In this document: piece after piece, positions 1 to 8,765 of the stretch
Layout: every line of letters starts with the position of its first letter
How positions within the stretch are numbered: the stretch's first letter is position 1
Assembly (NCBI RefSeq): GCF_000021925.1
Contig: NC_011830.1
Location: forward strand, 2,504,501-2,568,500
Origin: Desulfitobacterium hafniense DCB-2
Lineage (GTDB): Bacteria; Bacillota; Desulfitobacteriia; Desulfitobacteriales; Desulfitobacteriaceae
Reading direction: 5' to 3'
Length of the DNA stretch: 64,000 nucleotides
The notes under the pieces: model-generated
The model's database searches: none
What the model was told of the DNA's origin: nothing
The model's input: only the letters and a program-made list of their open reading frames with translations
Program-made: the position numbers and the translations under genes

Positions 1-38
1 GCTGGCACCACAGGTGTTTTTATTCATAAGAAAAGGGT

Positions 39-106
39 GTATAATGTAGTGTCAGGTTTTTAAGGTGATGCCTTATCGTTGATATAACCGATTTAGTGAG
101 GTCAAA
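39..106 (+). promoter_or_regulatory. Leader and possible promoter of the RarD gene
   Basis: A TATAAT hexamer lies at about 40-45 and a GTGAGGT ribosome binding site sits just before the ATG at 107. No convincing -35 box is visible, so the promoter call is weak. Confidence 0.35.
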
Positions 107-1024
107 ATGGAAGAAAAATCGTCAAAAACCGGAGTGTTGTCTGCCTTGGCTGCTTACACAGCCTGGGGATTGCTGCCTATCTATTGGAAGACGTTGCAAA
201 GTGTGCCGGCACAGGAAATTTTAGCTCATCGGATTACCTGGTCCTTTGTTTTCGTCGCCTTGTTGGTTCTGTATAAAAAGCAATGGGGTAAGATCAGAAG
301 TGTACTCCGGGATCGCTCAAAAGTGTTGGGACTGCTGTTAAGCGCCTTGCTGGTCACATCCAACTGGTATATCTATATTTGGGCGGTAAACAGCAATAGA
401 GTTGTGGAAGCAAGTCTTGGCTATTATTTTAATCCCCTGATCGTTGTTTTGATGGGGATTATGGTGCTGGGTGAACGGATCGATCGCTGGCAGATTGCGT
501 CCATCGTTTTGGCATGCCTTGGGGTACTTATCCTTGCTTTGGAGTATGGAAAAATTCCCTGGATTTCCTTGGGTCTGGCGACAACCTTCGCTTTATATGG
601 TTTGGCGAAACGGCTGGTGGCTGTGGACTCCTTGCTGGGCTTGACTTTAGAAACCGCCGTAGTTACACCTATTGCCATAATTTATCTTTGGACCGCAGGG
701 GCAAACAGTGGGGGAACAATCAGTCATTTTGGTGTTCCAACCCTGCTGTTGCTCATGGGAGCGGGAATCGTGACGGCCATTCCCTTGTTATGGTTCGCCC
801 ATGCCGCCAAGAATGTGCCCTTTACAACGATAGGCTTTATTCAATATCTATCCCCTACGTTAAGCCTGGTGCTTGGCGTGTTCGTCTATCATGAGGAATT
901 TACGTCGACTCATGCCTTGAGTTTCGGCTTTATTTGGTTGGCTTTAGCTGTCTATTCGGTTTCCAGGATAGTTGTTTTCCGCAAGGCCAATCTGGGTGTA
1001 GCTCATTCTTTACAGGGGAAATAA
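107..1024 (+). CDS. rarD: RarD-type EamA family permease
   Basis: A 305-residue integral membrane protein with about ten hydrophobic segments, arranged as the two EamA half-repeats of the drug/metabolite transporter superfamily. The N-terminal pattern AYTAWGLLPIYWK and the LAHRITWS segment are typical of RarD proteins, which were named for chloramphenicol sensitivity but whose substrate is unknown. Length agrees with the family (about 300 residues). The ATG at 107 follows a GTGAGGT ribosome binding site. It is monocistronic and convergent with the MetE-like gene downstream. The substrate cannot be read from the sequence. Confidence 0.85.
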   Translation: MEEKSSKTGVLSALAAYTAWGLLPIYWKTLQSVPAQEILAHRITWSFVFVALLVLYKKQWGKIRSVLRDRSKVLGLLLSALLVTSNWYIYIWAVNSNRVVEASLGYYFNPLIVVLMGIMVLGERIDRWQIASIVLACLGVLILALEYGKIPWISLGLATTFALYGLAKRLVAVDSLLGLTLETAVVTPIAIIYLWTAGANSGGTISHFGVPTLLLLMGAGIVTAIPLLWFAHAAKNVPFTTIGFIQYLSPTLSLVLGVFVYHEEFTSTHALSFGFIWLALAVYSVSRIVVFRKANLGVAHSLQGK

Positions 1025-1074
1025 GATCGATTCAAGGTGTTGGCATGACAGGTATTTTTCCTAGCGAATTCTTC

Positions 1075-2148
1075 TTAATCCCGATAGGATGTACTTAGCT
1101 CCTGGAGGAGAGCATAAATTCTTTCCGCCAGCTCAATGTCCAAGGTACCGGTACCGCAGCTTGGGGTAAGCATGCTTTGTGACCGCAGCCGGTCTTCGCT
1201 GACTCCTCTTTTGGTTAGCTCTTTAATGTTCGTTTCCAGACGCTCGCGGAGGCTCGCCGCCGATTCTCCCCAGGCTTTGGCTGAAGTGGGAACGATGCCC
1301 CAGGAGAGAATGCCGCCTTTCTGGAGAAATCTTTCCAGAGGTTCGGCAAGGACAGCCATACTTGTCATATACTCATAGGCGTCAAAGTTGACGACCCTGA
1401 TCTTGGAGTCGAAGAGGAGGGTCCAATCCATTCCGGCACAAACGTGAGCCCCGGGTATTCCGCCTTCGGCGAGAATTCCTTCGGCCACTTCATTAATATT
1501 CTCGATCAAGACAGTTCGATCTAAAGTCAGGTGGGTCGAGGCGCCATAAGCATACAGGCCGGGGTCATCGATGGACATCAGGACGGGCAGCCCGTACTGA
1601 GCCAGCCGTTTCGTCTGCCAGCGGGCGTGACAGCGCAGGGATTTAACCAGGATATCCCGTTGGAAGTCGTCATAGTAGGCTGCTTTGCGGTTGGGGTCTG
1701 TAATTTGCATGCCCAGGGTTACCGGGCCGCTTAACTGTCCCTTCAAGAGCAGGGCTTCCTGGGTACCTTGCTGGTCAAGTACGTCGCAAAACTCATTGAA
1801 TCCCAATCCTCCCTCCGGAGTGAAGCCGAATTCGGCCAAGGCATTGGGATCCCCTGCTTCAGCATGAAGATAATACTCGTAAAAATGAGCCATCCGCTCC
1901 GTCCAATCCGGGGCATCCACTTGGAAACGGGGCTGCTCAAATCCGCCAATACAGCCTGTTTCAATCAGCACTTTTAGATACTGCCCCACAAAGGAGCTTT
2001 CTGCTCCCAGTTGAGGGAGCTGGGGCCAATGAGGTGCCTGGGGGAGGGCTTTCCATATCTGGCTTAAAGCTGTTTCAGCTTGAGCATAGGGGAGACTGCC
2101 TACGCCTGTGGCGAGGAAGCGGGGCTGCCAAGAGGATGAATCGAACAT
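1075..2148 (-). CDS. MetE C-terminal/UroD-like TIM-barrel protein
   Basis: A 357-residue protein resembling the C-terminal catalytic half of cobalamin-independent methionine synthase and the uroporphyrinogen decarboxylase superfamily. It opens with the ATGVGSLP segment common in these stand-alone proteins and has a late HVCAGMDW segment and a C-terminal TPSCGTGTLD motif, where the Cys and the earlier His could bind zinc. Full MetE is about 750 residues; this is only the second barrel. Such proteins are often labelled methionine synthase II, but the methyl donor is unknown and it might serve corrinoid methyl transfer. Monocistronic. Confidence 0.7.
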   Translation of the reverse strand: MFDSSSWQPRFLATGVGSLPYAQAETALSQIWKALPQAPHWPQLPQLGAESSFVGQYLKVLIETGCIGGFEQPRFQVDAPDWTERMAHFYEYYLHAEAGDPNALAEFGFTPEGGLGFNEFCDVLDQQGTQEALLLKGQLSGPVTLGMQITDPNRKAAYYDDFQRDILVKSLRCHARWQTKRLAQYGLPVLMSIDDPGLYAYGASTHLTLDRTVLIENINEVAEGILAEGGIPGAHVCAGMDWTLLFDSKIRVVNFDAYEYMTSMAVLAEPLERFLQKGGILSWGIVPTSAKAWGESAASLRERLETNIKELTKRGVSEDRLRSQSMLTPSCGTGTLDIELAERIYALLQELSTSYRD

Positions 2149-2334
2149 AGCATGAACCTACTTTCTTCGGAGAGTATTAATGGATGATAACTTTATAATC
2201 ATATATTTTGGAATTGATATGTATAGATTATATCTTTAATGGAAGTCATTAGCAAAGAGATTAGCAGTTACAGACCCGATGTGGAGCCCCAAATGCTGAG
2301 AACTGCCTAGTCGAAGTAGGGATGTTGAAAGTTT

Positions 2335-3465
2335 ATGGAGGATAAGAACTGCTTAAAAGAGAAATTAAAGGATCTGCCGGAGCAGCCGGGAGTTTATTTA
2401 ATGCAGGATTCCTTGGGGAATATTATCTATGTGGGCAAAGCCAAGAACCTCAAGAACCGGGTCTCCCAATATTTTTATAAGCAAAAGGACCGGGACCCTA
2501 AAGTGGAGGAAATGATCCTGCGTATTGCGGATTGGGAGTACCGGATAGTGGATACAGAGCTGGATGCCCTCCTGGAAGAGTGCCGCCTGATTAAGGAAAT
2601 CAAGCCTCATTACAACAGGCAGATGAAAAATCATCAGAAGTATGTCTACATCAAGATACCTGATGAAAGCTTTCCCAGGCTAGACATTGTTCAGGAGAGG
2701 GAAGCGGGCGGAGGGATATATTACGGCCCTTTCAGCAGCCGCCATCGGGTGGAAACCGCTGTGGAAGGTCTCAGTGATATCTTCTTAATCCGTAAATGTT
2801 CCGCCCCCGGCCGGAGCAAGGGAGGGAATGGCTGCTTGTACCGGCAGCTGGGCACCTGTGTCGGGGTGTGTACCGGGAAGGTCAGTTCTGAGGAATACAG
2901 GGAGAGGCTGGATGGAGTTTGCCAAGCGATTGAAGCCGGGGACAAGGGAGCCATGAAGGAGCTTAGCAGCCGGATGGCAAGAGCGGTCGAGGGGCTAAAT
3001 TTTGAAATGGCTGCCCGTTATCGGGAGTATCTGCTGGGGTTACGCTATATACAAGGAAGACAAAAATTCCTCAAGGGTACATATCGCAATAAAAGCCTGC
3101 TGGCCCTTGAACAGTTGGACACTGAAAAAAAGACTGTCAAGGTCTTCCTGATCAAAGGAAATAGAGTAGTGACGAGCAGAGTGCTCACTTGGCTTGATGA
3201 GGATTTAAAGCAATTTCTCAGGGAAATCACTCAAGCCCTGGCGGACCAGCCAGGCTGTTCCCGACAGCTGACACAGCAGGAAGTGGACGAGGCTCAAATC
3301 CTTGATTCCTATCTCCGCAAAGACCGGGTTATCTCTATTCCCATTACCCAAAAAGCGCTGAAGCAAGGGGCGTTCGTTGAGGATATGCTCAAGCGGATTA
3401 ATCTCAAGAGAATTAATGAAGAAGAGAAGAAAAAGGGGGATAATTATGGCCAGGAAATCCTTTAA
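2335..3465 (+). CDS. UvrC-half GIY-YIG nuclease (stand-alone)
   Basis: A 376-residue homologue of the N-terminal half of excinuclease subunit UvrC. The GIY-YIG domain is at residues 10-95 (PGVYLM, then IIYVGKAKNLKNRV). A four-Cys cluster at about 154-182 (RKC, GCLYRQLGTC, GVCTG) matches the UvrC iron-sulfur site. A UVR helical pair lies at about 205-235. The RNase H-like endonuclease and helix-hairpin-helix domains that complete a roughly 600-residue UvrC are absent, as in the Cho family. An in-frame stop just upstream fixes the ATG at 2335, although the ribosome binding site is weak. It overlaps the next gene by 20 bp, so the two are probably co-translated. Confidence 0.8.
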   Translation: MEDKNCLKEKLKDLPEQPGVYLMQDSLGNIIYVGKAKNLKNRVSQYFYKQKDRDPKVEEMILRIADWEYRIVDTELDALLEECRLIKEIKPHYNRQMKNHQKYVYIKIPDESFPRLDIVQEREAGGGIYYGPFSSRHRVETAVEGLSDIFLIRKCSAPGRSKGGNGCLYRQLGTCVGVCTGKVSSEEYRERLDGVCQAIEAGDKGAMKELSSRMARAVEGLNFEMAARYREYLLGLRYIQGRQKFLKGTYRNKSLLALEQLDTEKKTVKVFLIKGNRVVTSRVLTWLDEDLKQFLREITQALADQPGCSRQLTQQEVDEAQILDSYLRKDRVISIPITQKALKQGAFVEDMLKRINLKRINEEEKKKGDNYGQEIL

Positions 3466-3910
3466 CGAAAAGCTCAAACAAAATAAGGATCTACCCAAAG
3501 TGGTTCAGGTGACGGACCCTAAATCGGTTATGCGCTATGGCGGTGATAAAATGCTGGTGGCACCGCCCTTGGCTTATGACGAGCAGATGAGGAGAGTTCC
3601 TGAGGGTAAAGTGATTACAGCAGACTATCTGAGAAGTTATCTGGCCCAAAAGCATGAAGCAGATTTTACTTGTCCTCTCACAGCCGGAATATTCATCAAC
3701 ATTGCGGCCCATGCTTCGGCAGAACGGGGAGAGGATCCAACACCTTATTGGCGGACCTTAAAGAAGGATGGCCGGCTGAACGAAAAATATCCGGAGGGAA
3801 TTCAAGGGCATAAAACCTTTCTGGAGAGGGAAGGGCATACGGTGATCCAAAAGGGCAACACTTATTATGTTAAGGATTATCAGGATAAAGAATTTGACCT
3901 CAATTCATGA
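3446..3910 (+). CDS. Alkyltransferase-like (ATL/MGMT-fold) protein
   Basis: A 154-residue protein. Residues 50-135 resemble the DNA-binding domain of O6-alkylguanine transferases and ATL proteins: a VPEGKVITADYL helix, a TCPLTAGIF helix, PYWRTLKKDGRL in place of the usual P-C/W-HR-V segment, and FLEREGH near the end. The Cys of the alkyltransferase PCHR motif is not present, so it should bind rather than repair lesions. The ATG at 3446 follows AAAAGGGGGA and lies inside the 3' end of the UvrC-half gene; an upstream TTG reading is not needed. ATL proteins recruit nucleotide excision repair in other organisms. Distant homology, so the function is inferred. Confidence 0.6.
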   Translation: MARKSFNEKLKQNKDLPKVVQVTDPKSVMRYGGDKMLVAPPLAYDEQMRRVPEGKVITADYLRSYLAQKHEADFTCPLTAGIFINIAAHASAERGEDPTPYWRTLKKDGRLNEKYPEGIQGHKTFLEREGHTVIQKGNTYYVKDYQDKEFDLNS

Positions 3911-3977
3911 AGATTAATCTCGCTGCTCCCGATTTTTAATTTGAGAGAGATGAAGCGGTACACTAAGGAGAGTTCTC

Positions 3978-4277
3978 ATGAGTAAATTCTATGAATTTGA
4001 TGCGGAGATTAAGAAGGTGCCGGATATGGACGGGGCTTATATCGAAATACCTTTTGATGTGAAGGCTGAATTTGGCAAAGGCCGGGTTCCGGTAACCGCG
4101 ACTTTTGACGGTGAGGTCTATGCAGGCAGCTTGGTCAGAATGGGAACTCCCTGCCACATCCTGGGGATTCGTAAAGATATACGCACTAAAATCGGCAAAC
4201 AGCCGGGGGATACCATCAGGGTCACTCTGCGGGAACGGGAGCCTAAAGGCAAGACCAAGGGATTAGGTTCTGTTTAG
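3978..4277 (+). CDS. DUF1905 domain protein
   Basis: A 99-residue protein that is almost entirely a DUF1905 domain: YIEIPFDV, then VPVTATFDG, a short strand pair, GIRKDIRTKIGKQPGDTIRVTL. This is a small beta-barrel-like fold of unknown biochemical role, often attached to YdeI/OmdA proteins. It starts with ATG after AAGGAG. It overlaps the convergent gene at 4263 by 15 bp. The neighbouring gene carries a second, divergent copy of the same domain. Confidence 0.8.
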   Translation: MSKFYEFDAEIKKVPDMDGAYIEIPFDVKAEFGKGRVPVTATFDGEVYAGSLVRMGTPCHILGIRKDIRTKIGKQPGDTIRVTLREREPKGKTKGLGSV

Positions 4278-4958
4278 GGTACTGACCTCAATATAACTAA
4301 TAATAGTTTTGTGTGGATAATCCTTTGAAACTCCAGTCGCCGGGTCATAAAAAACGCCGTCAAAGTAAACCAGCAGATGGCTTTTTTCGCAACCCCTTGA
4401 GTTTATGATGCAGCACTTGGGGAACATCACCTTTTCCCCATGAGTATAAACAGGCTTTTTGTATGAAAAGCCGAAATAGTCAAGGGTTTCAAGCACTTTA
4501 CTAATGCTTGCCTGCCATTTTGTACTTTTCATTATTTTTATAACTTCGTCAACAGAAATTCCGGCCAGCATGGCAAGGCATGTTTGCCCGCAATAGCCAT
4601 TATGGGGTTGCTTCAAATAGGAGATACTTTCAATCTGCCGTATGGGATTGTCTTTATCATACGGACTGTCATTGGTTATTCTGGTCAATTGTTCCAATAG
4701 AGTAAATCTAACATCGTATTCGCCGCTTGACCCCAGTTTGCTAAAGATATCCTTGTTAAGTGGAAGCAGATAGTCTCCATTGCCTTTGGGGATAAGTTTG
4801 CATTCAAAAGCTATATCATCAATAGTGGCTTTAACGGGTATATTCCCTTTCTTACCACAAGTGTCCCAAACATTGAAGGGTATTTTTATGAAAACTCGAT
4901 TGCCTTCTTTGTAGCAGCCTGACCTGAATAAATAATGCATAACATCATTCCTTTTCAT
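4263..4958 (-). CDS. DUF1905 / C39-like cysteine peptidase fusion
   Basis: A 231-residue protein with two parts. Residues 10-90 form a DUF1905-like domain (FIKIPFNVW, IPVKATIDD, LLPLNKDIFSKLG). Residues 110-225 look like a C39-type papain-fold peptidase domain: GYCGQTCLAMLAG with candidate nucleophile Cys, then KSHLLVYFDG with candidate His and YDPATG with candidate Asp. The combination is unusual. The start codon overlaps the stop of the AraC-type gene by one base (TAATG), so the two form an operon with coupled translation. It converges on the DUF1905 gene. Peptidase activity is inferred from the motif order only. Confidence 0.6.
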   Translation of the reverse strand: MKRNDVMHYLFRSGCYKEGNRVFIKIPFNVWDTCGKKGNIPVKATIDDIAFECKLIPKGNGDYLLPLNKDIFSKLGSSGEYDVRFTLLEQLTRITNDSPYDKDNPIRQIESISYLKQPHNGYCGQTCLAMLAGISVDEVIKIMKSTKWQASISKVLETLDYFGFSYKKPVYTHGEKVMFPKCCIINSRGCEKSHLLVYFDGVFYDPATGVSKDYPHKTIISYIEVSTLNRT

Positions 4959-5827
4959 TATTTCTTAACCAGAGCAATCCATACTTCCTGACGGTTTTCC
5001 TGCATGTAGCATTCAATAACCGGCAGGTCTGCCAGTGCATATCCTGAGTTGGGAAGCCATTCGGTGTAAAATTGCTTGTAGACTTTCTGTGTTGCATCAG
5101 GGAGCTCTCCGTTCGCTTCAAAAATTGCCCAGGCCGCAGCAGGGAAAGCAAATTCCTCCATCCCTTCAAGTACAGGAATAGGTTGACATTCAGACACATC
5201 AACATGGTTGGTTACGGCTATTATATAATTCATTCCTTCGGAATCTCCCCATTGGCCGCCGGCTGCAATTCCTAAAAATCCTGCAGGCCTGTAATCAGGA
5301 AAATTCTCCATAAACCTTCCCATTGTTCCGTCTTGCCAGGCCTTTTCCCATAGGCCTGGAATAACTTCAAATGCTGCCGCTGTTTTAACTTTGTGTGAGA
5401 TACCCATAACTTTAAAGGCAGGCCAGTGTTCAATTTGATAATTCATATGATATGCTCCTTTAATTGTAATTTGAAAGGAGAGCTTGGGGCAGGATTTTAG
5501 CTGAACTGTTTCATTTCTGACGCTGGAAGGTAAAACCCCATGAAAGCTTTTAAAGGCACGTGAAAAGGAATCCGGGGATTCATAGCCATACTTTAGGGCA
5601 ATATCAATGATTCTGTCCGTACTGTTTAACAAATCGAAGGCCGCCATGGTTAAGCGTCTGCTTCTTATATACTCGGACAAGGGCTTATCGGCAATATAGG
5701 AAAACATTCTTTGAAAATTATAAACAGAGCAGCCGGCGATTTTTGAAATAGTTTCATAGGAGATCTCCGTTGTAAGATTTTCCTCTATGTAATGTATTGC
5801 TTCATTCAGCTGTTTAACCCAATCCAT
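4958..5827 (-). CDS. AraC-type regulator with GyrI-like sensor domain
   Basis: A 289-residue regulator. Residues 5-105 hold the paired AraC helix-turn-helix motifs (the second around IDIALKYGYESPDSFSRAFK). Residues 128-288 form a GyrI-like/AraC effector-binding domain, of the kind that binds small hydrophobic or cationic ligands in BmrR and Rob. Here the DNA-binding domain is N-terminal, as in SoxS-GyrI fusions. It is translationally coupled to the DUF1905-peptidase gene, which it may regulate. The ligand is unknown. Confidence 0.85.
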   Translation of the reverse strand: MDWVKQLNEAIHYIEENLTTEISYETISKIAGCSVYNFQRMFSYIADKPLSEYIRSRRLTMAAFDLLNSTDRIIDIALKYGYESPDSFSRAFKSFHGVLPSSVRNETVQLKSCPKLSFQITIKGAYHMNYQIEHWPAFKVMGISHKVKTAAAFEVIPGLWEKAWQDGTMGRFMENFPDYRPAGFLGIAAGGQWGDSEGMNYIIAVTNHVDVSECQPIPVLEGMEEFAFPAAAWAIFEANGELPDATQKVYKQFYTEWLPNSGYALADLPVIECYMQENRQEVWIALVKK

Positions 5828-6002
5828 TTTCTCACTCCCTGTTCAATTCTATCTTTTGGGAAATCGATTCGCCCGATAGTTTGTGCCGCATTGTGTAGTT
5901 TGTTTTTGAGCCTAATAATTCCAGTGATTCTGCAATTCACATCATGTTATAATCAAAAAGTGTCAGTTTCTGTCGATATGATTGAATTGTAGGGGGTCTA
6001 TT

Positions 6003-7619
6003 ATGCAGTGGAAACGGATTTCTTTTTTGTCTTTAACAGTAATTCTCCTTTTGAATCTTTTTCCCTTCACAGTTTTTGGTGCCGAAGCAACTGCAGAATC
6101 CTCTGCAACCGGAGCCGCTACGATAAGATTATATGGTAAAGACCGCACAGCCACTTCTATCGCCGCATCCCAGCAAGGGTGGACGACCTCGGAAACCGTC
6201 ATTCTCAATGAATTGAATAATTATGCCGATGCTATCGCCGCTACTCCCCTGGCGGTTGGGCTGGATGCGCCGGTTCTTCTGACCTATGGCGCTCATCTTG
6301 ATCCCCGGGTCAAAGAGGAATTAAAGCGCCTGGAGGCCAAAAAGGTGATTCTGCTGGGCGGCAATGGGCGGCTATCCACTTATCTGGAAAAAGAACTCAC
6401 TGAACTCAATTATCAGTGGGAAAGAATTGGCGGACAGGATCGCTATGAGACATCAACCCTCATCGCGGCAAAGGTTCCCAGTGATACCATGATTCTGGTC
6501 AACGGAGACGACTTCCCGGACGCTCTTTCCGCGGCGTCCTATGCCGGAAGCCAACAGATCCCTATTCTTTTGATGTCAAACCCTGAGTTTCCCCAAAGCG
6601 TATCCGACTATTATCAGCAGCATAGACCCTCCCAGGTCATTGTGGTGGGGGGAGATGGCGTGGTTCCTGATCAACTGCTTGAGGAACAGAATATCCCTGT
6701 AAGTCAGCGTTTGGGAGGGCAGGACCGCTACGAATCAGCGGCTAAGCTCTATGAGTATGCTCAAACTCAAAACGTCTATGATGCAAAGCAGCTTTATCTG
6801 GCTTCAGGTCAGCACTATCCCGACGCCATGGTAGGAACCGTTCTTGCTGCCAAGAATAACTCGGCCCTGCTGATTACGAAAAGTTATACTTTGCCTGAGT
6901 CCATCGCTCCGATTTTTAGCCCGGATAAGCTTGCCGCTATGGAGGTCTTTATTCTGGGTGGCACAGGTGTGGTTTCGGGGAAAATTCAGGCTGAACTGGA
7001 AGGCAAAGATTTTATTAAGAACCTGCTGATTGGCAAAACTGTGGTTGTGGATCCCGGTCATGGGTCTCCGGACCCGGGAGCCATCGGACCCGGCGGCTCC
7101 AAAGAGAAGGATAATAATTTGGCTATTGCCCGGTATCTGGCCGTGGAGCTGGAAGCGGCCGGAGCCAAGGTGGTCTTGACCCGCAACGATGACAACTCTC
7201 CGGCTTATGCTCCGGGAACACCCTACACGCAAAGAGGGGACCTGCAAAAACGTGTGGATATCGCCAATGAAAACAATGCGGATCTCTTCATCAGTATTCA
7301 TAATGACTCCTGGCAAACGGCTCAGGGCACGACGACCTTCTACTCCTCGGAAAACCCCAGTGGTTCTCCCAGCTACAAACTGGCCCAATATATTCAAAGC
7401 GGGTTAACCCAGGAGATTGGCACCAAAAATCTTGGTGTTAAGGATTCGCGGCTTTATGTGCTGAGGAACAATACCATGCCGGCAGTTCTGGTGGAAGTAG
7501 CTTTTATCTCTCACCCAACCGAGGAGAAACAGCTCAGTGACAACGCTTTTAGAGAGAAAGCCGCACAGGGAATAAGTCAAGGAGTTCAAGCCTATATCCG
7601 TTACCTTGAAAGAGTTTAA
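6003..7619 (+). CDS. Secreted N-acetylmuramoyl-L-alanine amidase with CWB2 repeats
   Basis: A 538-residue exported autolysin-type protein. Residues 1-25 are a signal peptide ending near VFGAEA. Three cell-wall-binding type 2 repeats (PF04122), each introduced by RLYGKDR, RIGGQDRYE or RLGGQDRYE, fill residues 35-335. Residues 345-535 form an Amidase_3 domain with the zinc ligands visible: His in VDPGHG, Glu in KEKDNN, His in SIHND and the catalytic Glu in VEVAF. A TTG further upstream (5982) is unlikely because the AGGGGG ribosome binding site lies inside that extension; ATG at 6003 is preferred. It cleaves the amide between MurNAc and the stem peptide. Monocistronic. Confidence 0.88.
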   Translation: MQWKRISFLSLTVILLLNLFPFTVFGAEATAESSATGAATIRLYGKDRTATSIAASQQGWTTSETVILNELNNYADAIAATPLAVGLDAPVLLTYGAHLDPRVKEELKRLEAKKVILLGGNGRLSTYLEKELTELNYQWERIGGQDRYETSTLIAAKVPSDTMILVNGDDFPDALSAASYAGSQQIPILLMSNPEFPQSVSDYYQQHRPSQVIVVGGDGVVPDQLLEEQNIPVSQRLGGQDRYESAAKLYEYAQTQNVYDAKQLYLASGQHYPDAMVGTVLAAKNNSALLITKSYTLPESIAPIFSPDKLAAMEVFILGGTGVVSGKIQAELEGKDFIKNLLIGKTVVVDPGHGSPDPGAIGPGGSKEKDNNLAIARYLAVELEAAGAKVVLTRNDDNSPAYAPGTPYTQRGDLQKRVDIANENNADLFISIHNDSWQTAQGTTTFYSSENPSGSPSYKLAQYIQSGLTQEIGTKNLGVKDSRLYVLRNNTMPAVLVEVAFISHPTEEKQLSDNAFREKAAQGISQGVQAYIRYLERV

Positions 7620-7639
7620 ATAAACCCGGCAAAGAAGAG

Positions 7640-7680
7640 GGAGCCGCAAACGTTTAGGCATAAACGTTTTGCGGCTCCTT
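7640..7680 (+). terminator. Rho-independent terminator after the amidase
   Basis: A 16-17 bp stem (GGAGCCGCAAACGTTTA against its complement with one bulged T) closes on a GGCA loop and is followed by TTCCTT. It lies 20 bp after the amidase stop. Confidence 0.85.
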
Positions 7681-7898
7681 CCTTAGGTATAGGTTGGAAT
7701 ATATATGATTTTTTAGGGATGTGTTGTTGCTGTTTTTGTATCTTCGGATACAGGTCAGGCCATCATTGACCTGTTTAGGAAAGCGCAAGTCAAACTGCCG
7801 TAAAGAGTCAGAAAATGCGCCTGCTAAGGTACCGAGCGGAGTTTCACTAGCTCATGATAATGCCCCTGTTTTTGAACAAGCAGAATTTGCATCTCAAA

Positions 7899-8183
7899 TA
7901 ACATTATTATGTTATAAATAGGAATTCAATCAAGCTTCCAAAGGAAGTTTCAGAGAAGCTGAAATTGAAAGAAGGAATGGAACTTAGGGTTATTTCAGAC
8001 GAAGTCGATGGTGTACTAATATTGAAGGTTGTGGAAGGAAAAAACAAAGATTTTTCAGGTATTAAAGGGGTCGGAAAAGAGTTATGGAAAGATGTTGATG
8101 CTCAGGAATACGTAACCCAGGATAGAGACAAAGGGAGCGAATGGTCTGGTTTGGCAGTAGAGCCCCTTTACACGGGTGTTTAG
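7899..8183 (+). pseudogene. Remnant of an AbrB-type antitoxin gene
   Basis: Reading in frame from 7899, just after a stop, gives NRNSIKLPKEVSEKLKLKEG followed by MELRVISDEVDGVLILKVVEG. This is the swapped-hairpin SpoVT/AbrB domain seen in antitoxins. No ATG, GTG or good TTG start with a ribosome binding site precedes the domain, and the C-terminal tail after the AQEYVTQDRD segment looks random. I read this as an N-terminally truncated, decaying antitoxin without its toxin. From 7690 to 7898 I see no gene. Confidence 0.5.
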
Positions 8184-8201
8184 TCAGCCTCCTTGAAAGA
8201 C

Positions 8202-8672
8202 TTATTTGTGATATTTCCCGGTACATTCCTTAATTTGTAGTTCAATCACTGCCGTACCTTTCACCATATTCTCCGGAAGCTCTTTTCCAGCAAACTGGGG
8301 TGTGTATTTTTCAACCAATCTGTTCAAAACCTCACGTTTAGAGGAGATATCTTCCAGAATATGCGCTGTTCCTATCACCACCACGCTGTTGTAAATGGCC
8401 TCTGTATCGCAGGCCGCCCCTTCACCCGGCTGCAATCCCAACAGCTCATCCACTTCAAAGCAAACCTTTGGATTAGCCTTCACATTGTCGATCTTTAATC
8501 CCTTAGGCAGTCCGTGCATATAAATAGTTTCGTTATAGTAGACAAAATGCATGGCAGTGACATAAGGATATCCGTCCCCGCGAACTGTTCCGAAGCGTCC
8601 AATAGCCGCTCTTTCCAGGAGTGCGTCAATCTCCTCTTTGGTTAATTGAAAGTGTTTCATCCTGTTTTGCAT
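8202..8672 (-). CDS. NimA-like FMN-binding pyridoxamine-phosphate-oxidase-fold protein
   Basis: A 156-residue split-barrel flavoprotein of the PNPOx/NimA type. Visible features are the GRFGTVRGDGYPYVTAMHF strand pair, KANPKVCFEVDE, and the CDTEAIYNSVVVIGTA segment characteristic of the nitroimidazole-resistance subgroup. These proteins bind FMN or haem and may reduce nitro compounds or act on B6 vitamers; the substrate is unknown. The ATG follows TAGGAGG. It is transcribed away from a MocR-type regulator across an intergenic palindrome, a typical regulator-target layout. Confidence 0.85.
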   Translation of the reverse strand: MQNRMKHFQLTKEEIDALLERAAIGRFGTVRGDGYPYVTAMHFVYYNETIYMHGLPKGLKIDNVKANPKVCFEVDELLGLQPGEGAACDTEAIYNSVVVIGTAHILEDISSKREVLNRLVEKYTPQFAGKELPENMVKGTAVIELQIKECTGKYHK

Positions 8673-8765
8673 AGATCATTCCTCCTAATGTGTAATGTGC
8701 GCAGGTTGTGCGCTTCATACCCAGGGATGGCCCGGGCTTTGCCAATTGCCAGCTGGGTGTTTTTA

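Noticed and set aside
7721..7921. 66-residue frame between the amidase and the AbrB relic
   Set aside because: No ribosome binding site and no recognisable domain; it ends where the relic begins in another frame, so it looks like non-coding or decayed DNA.
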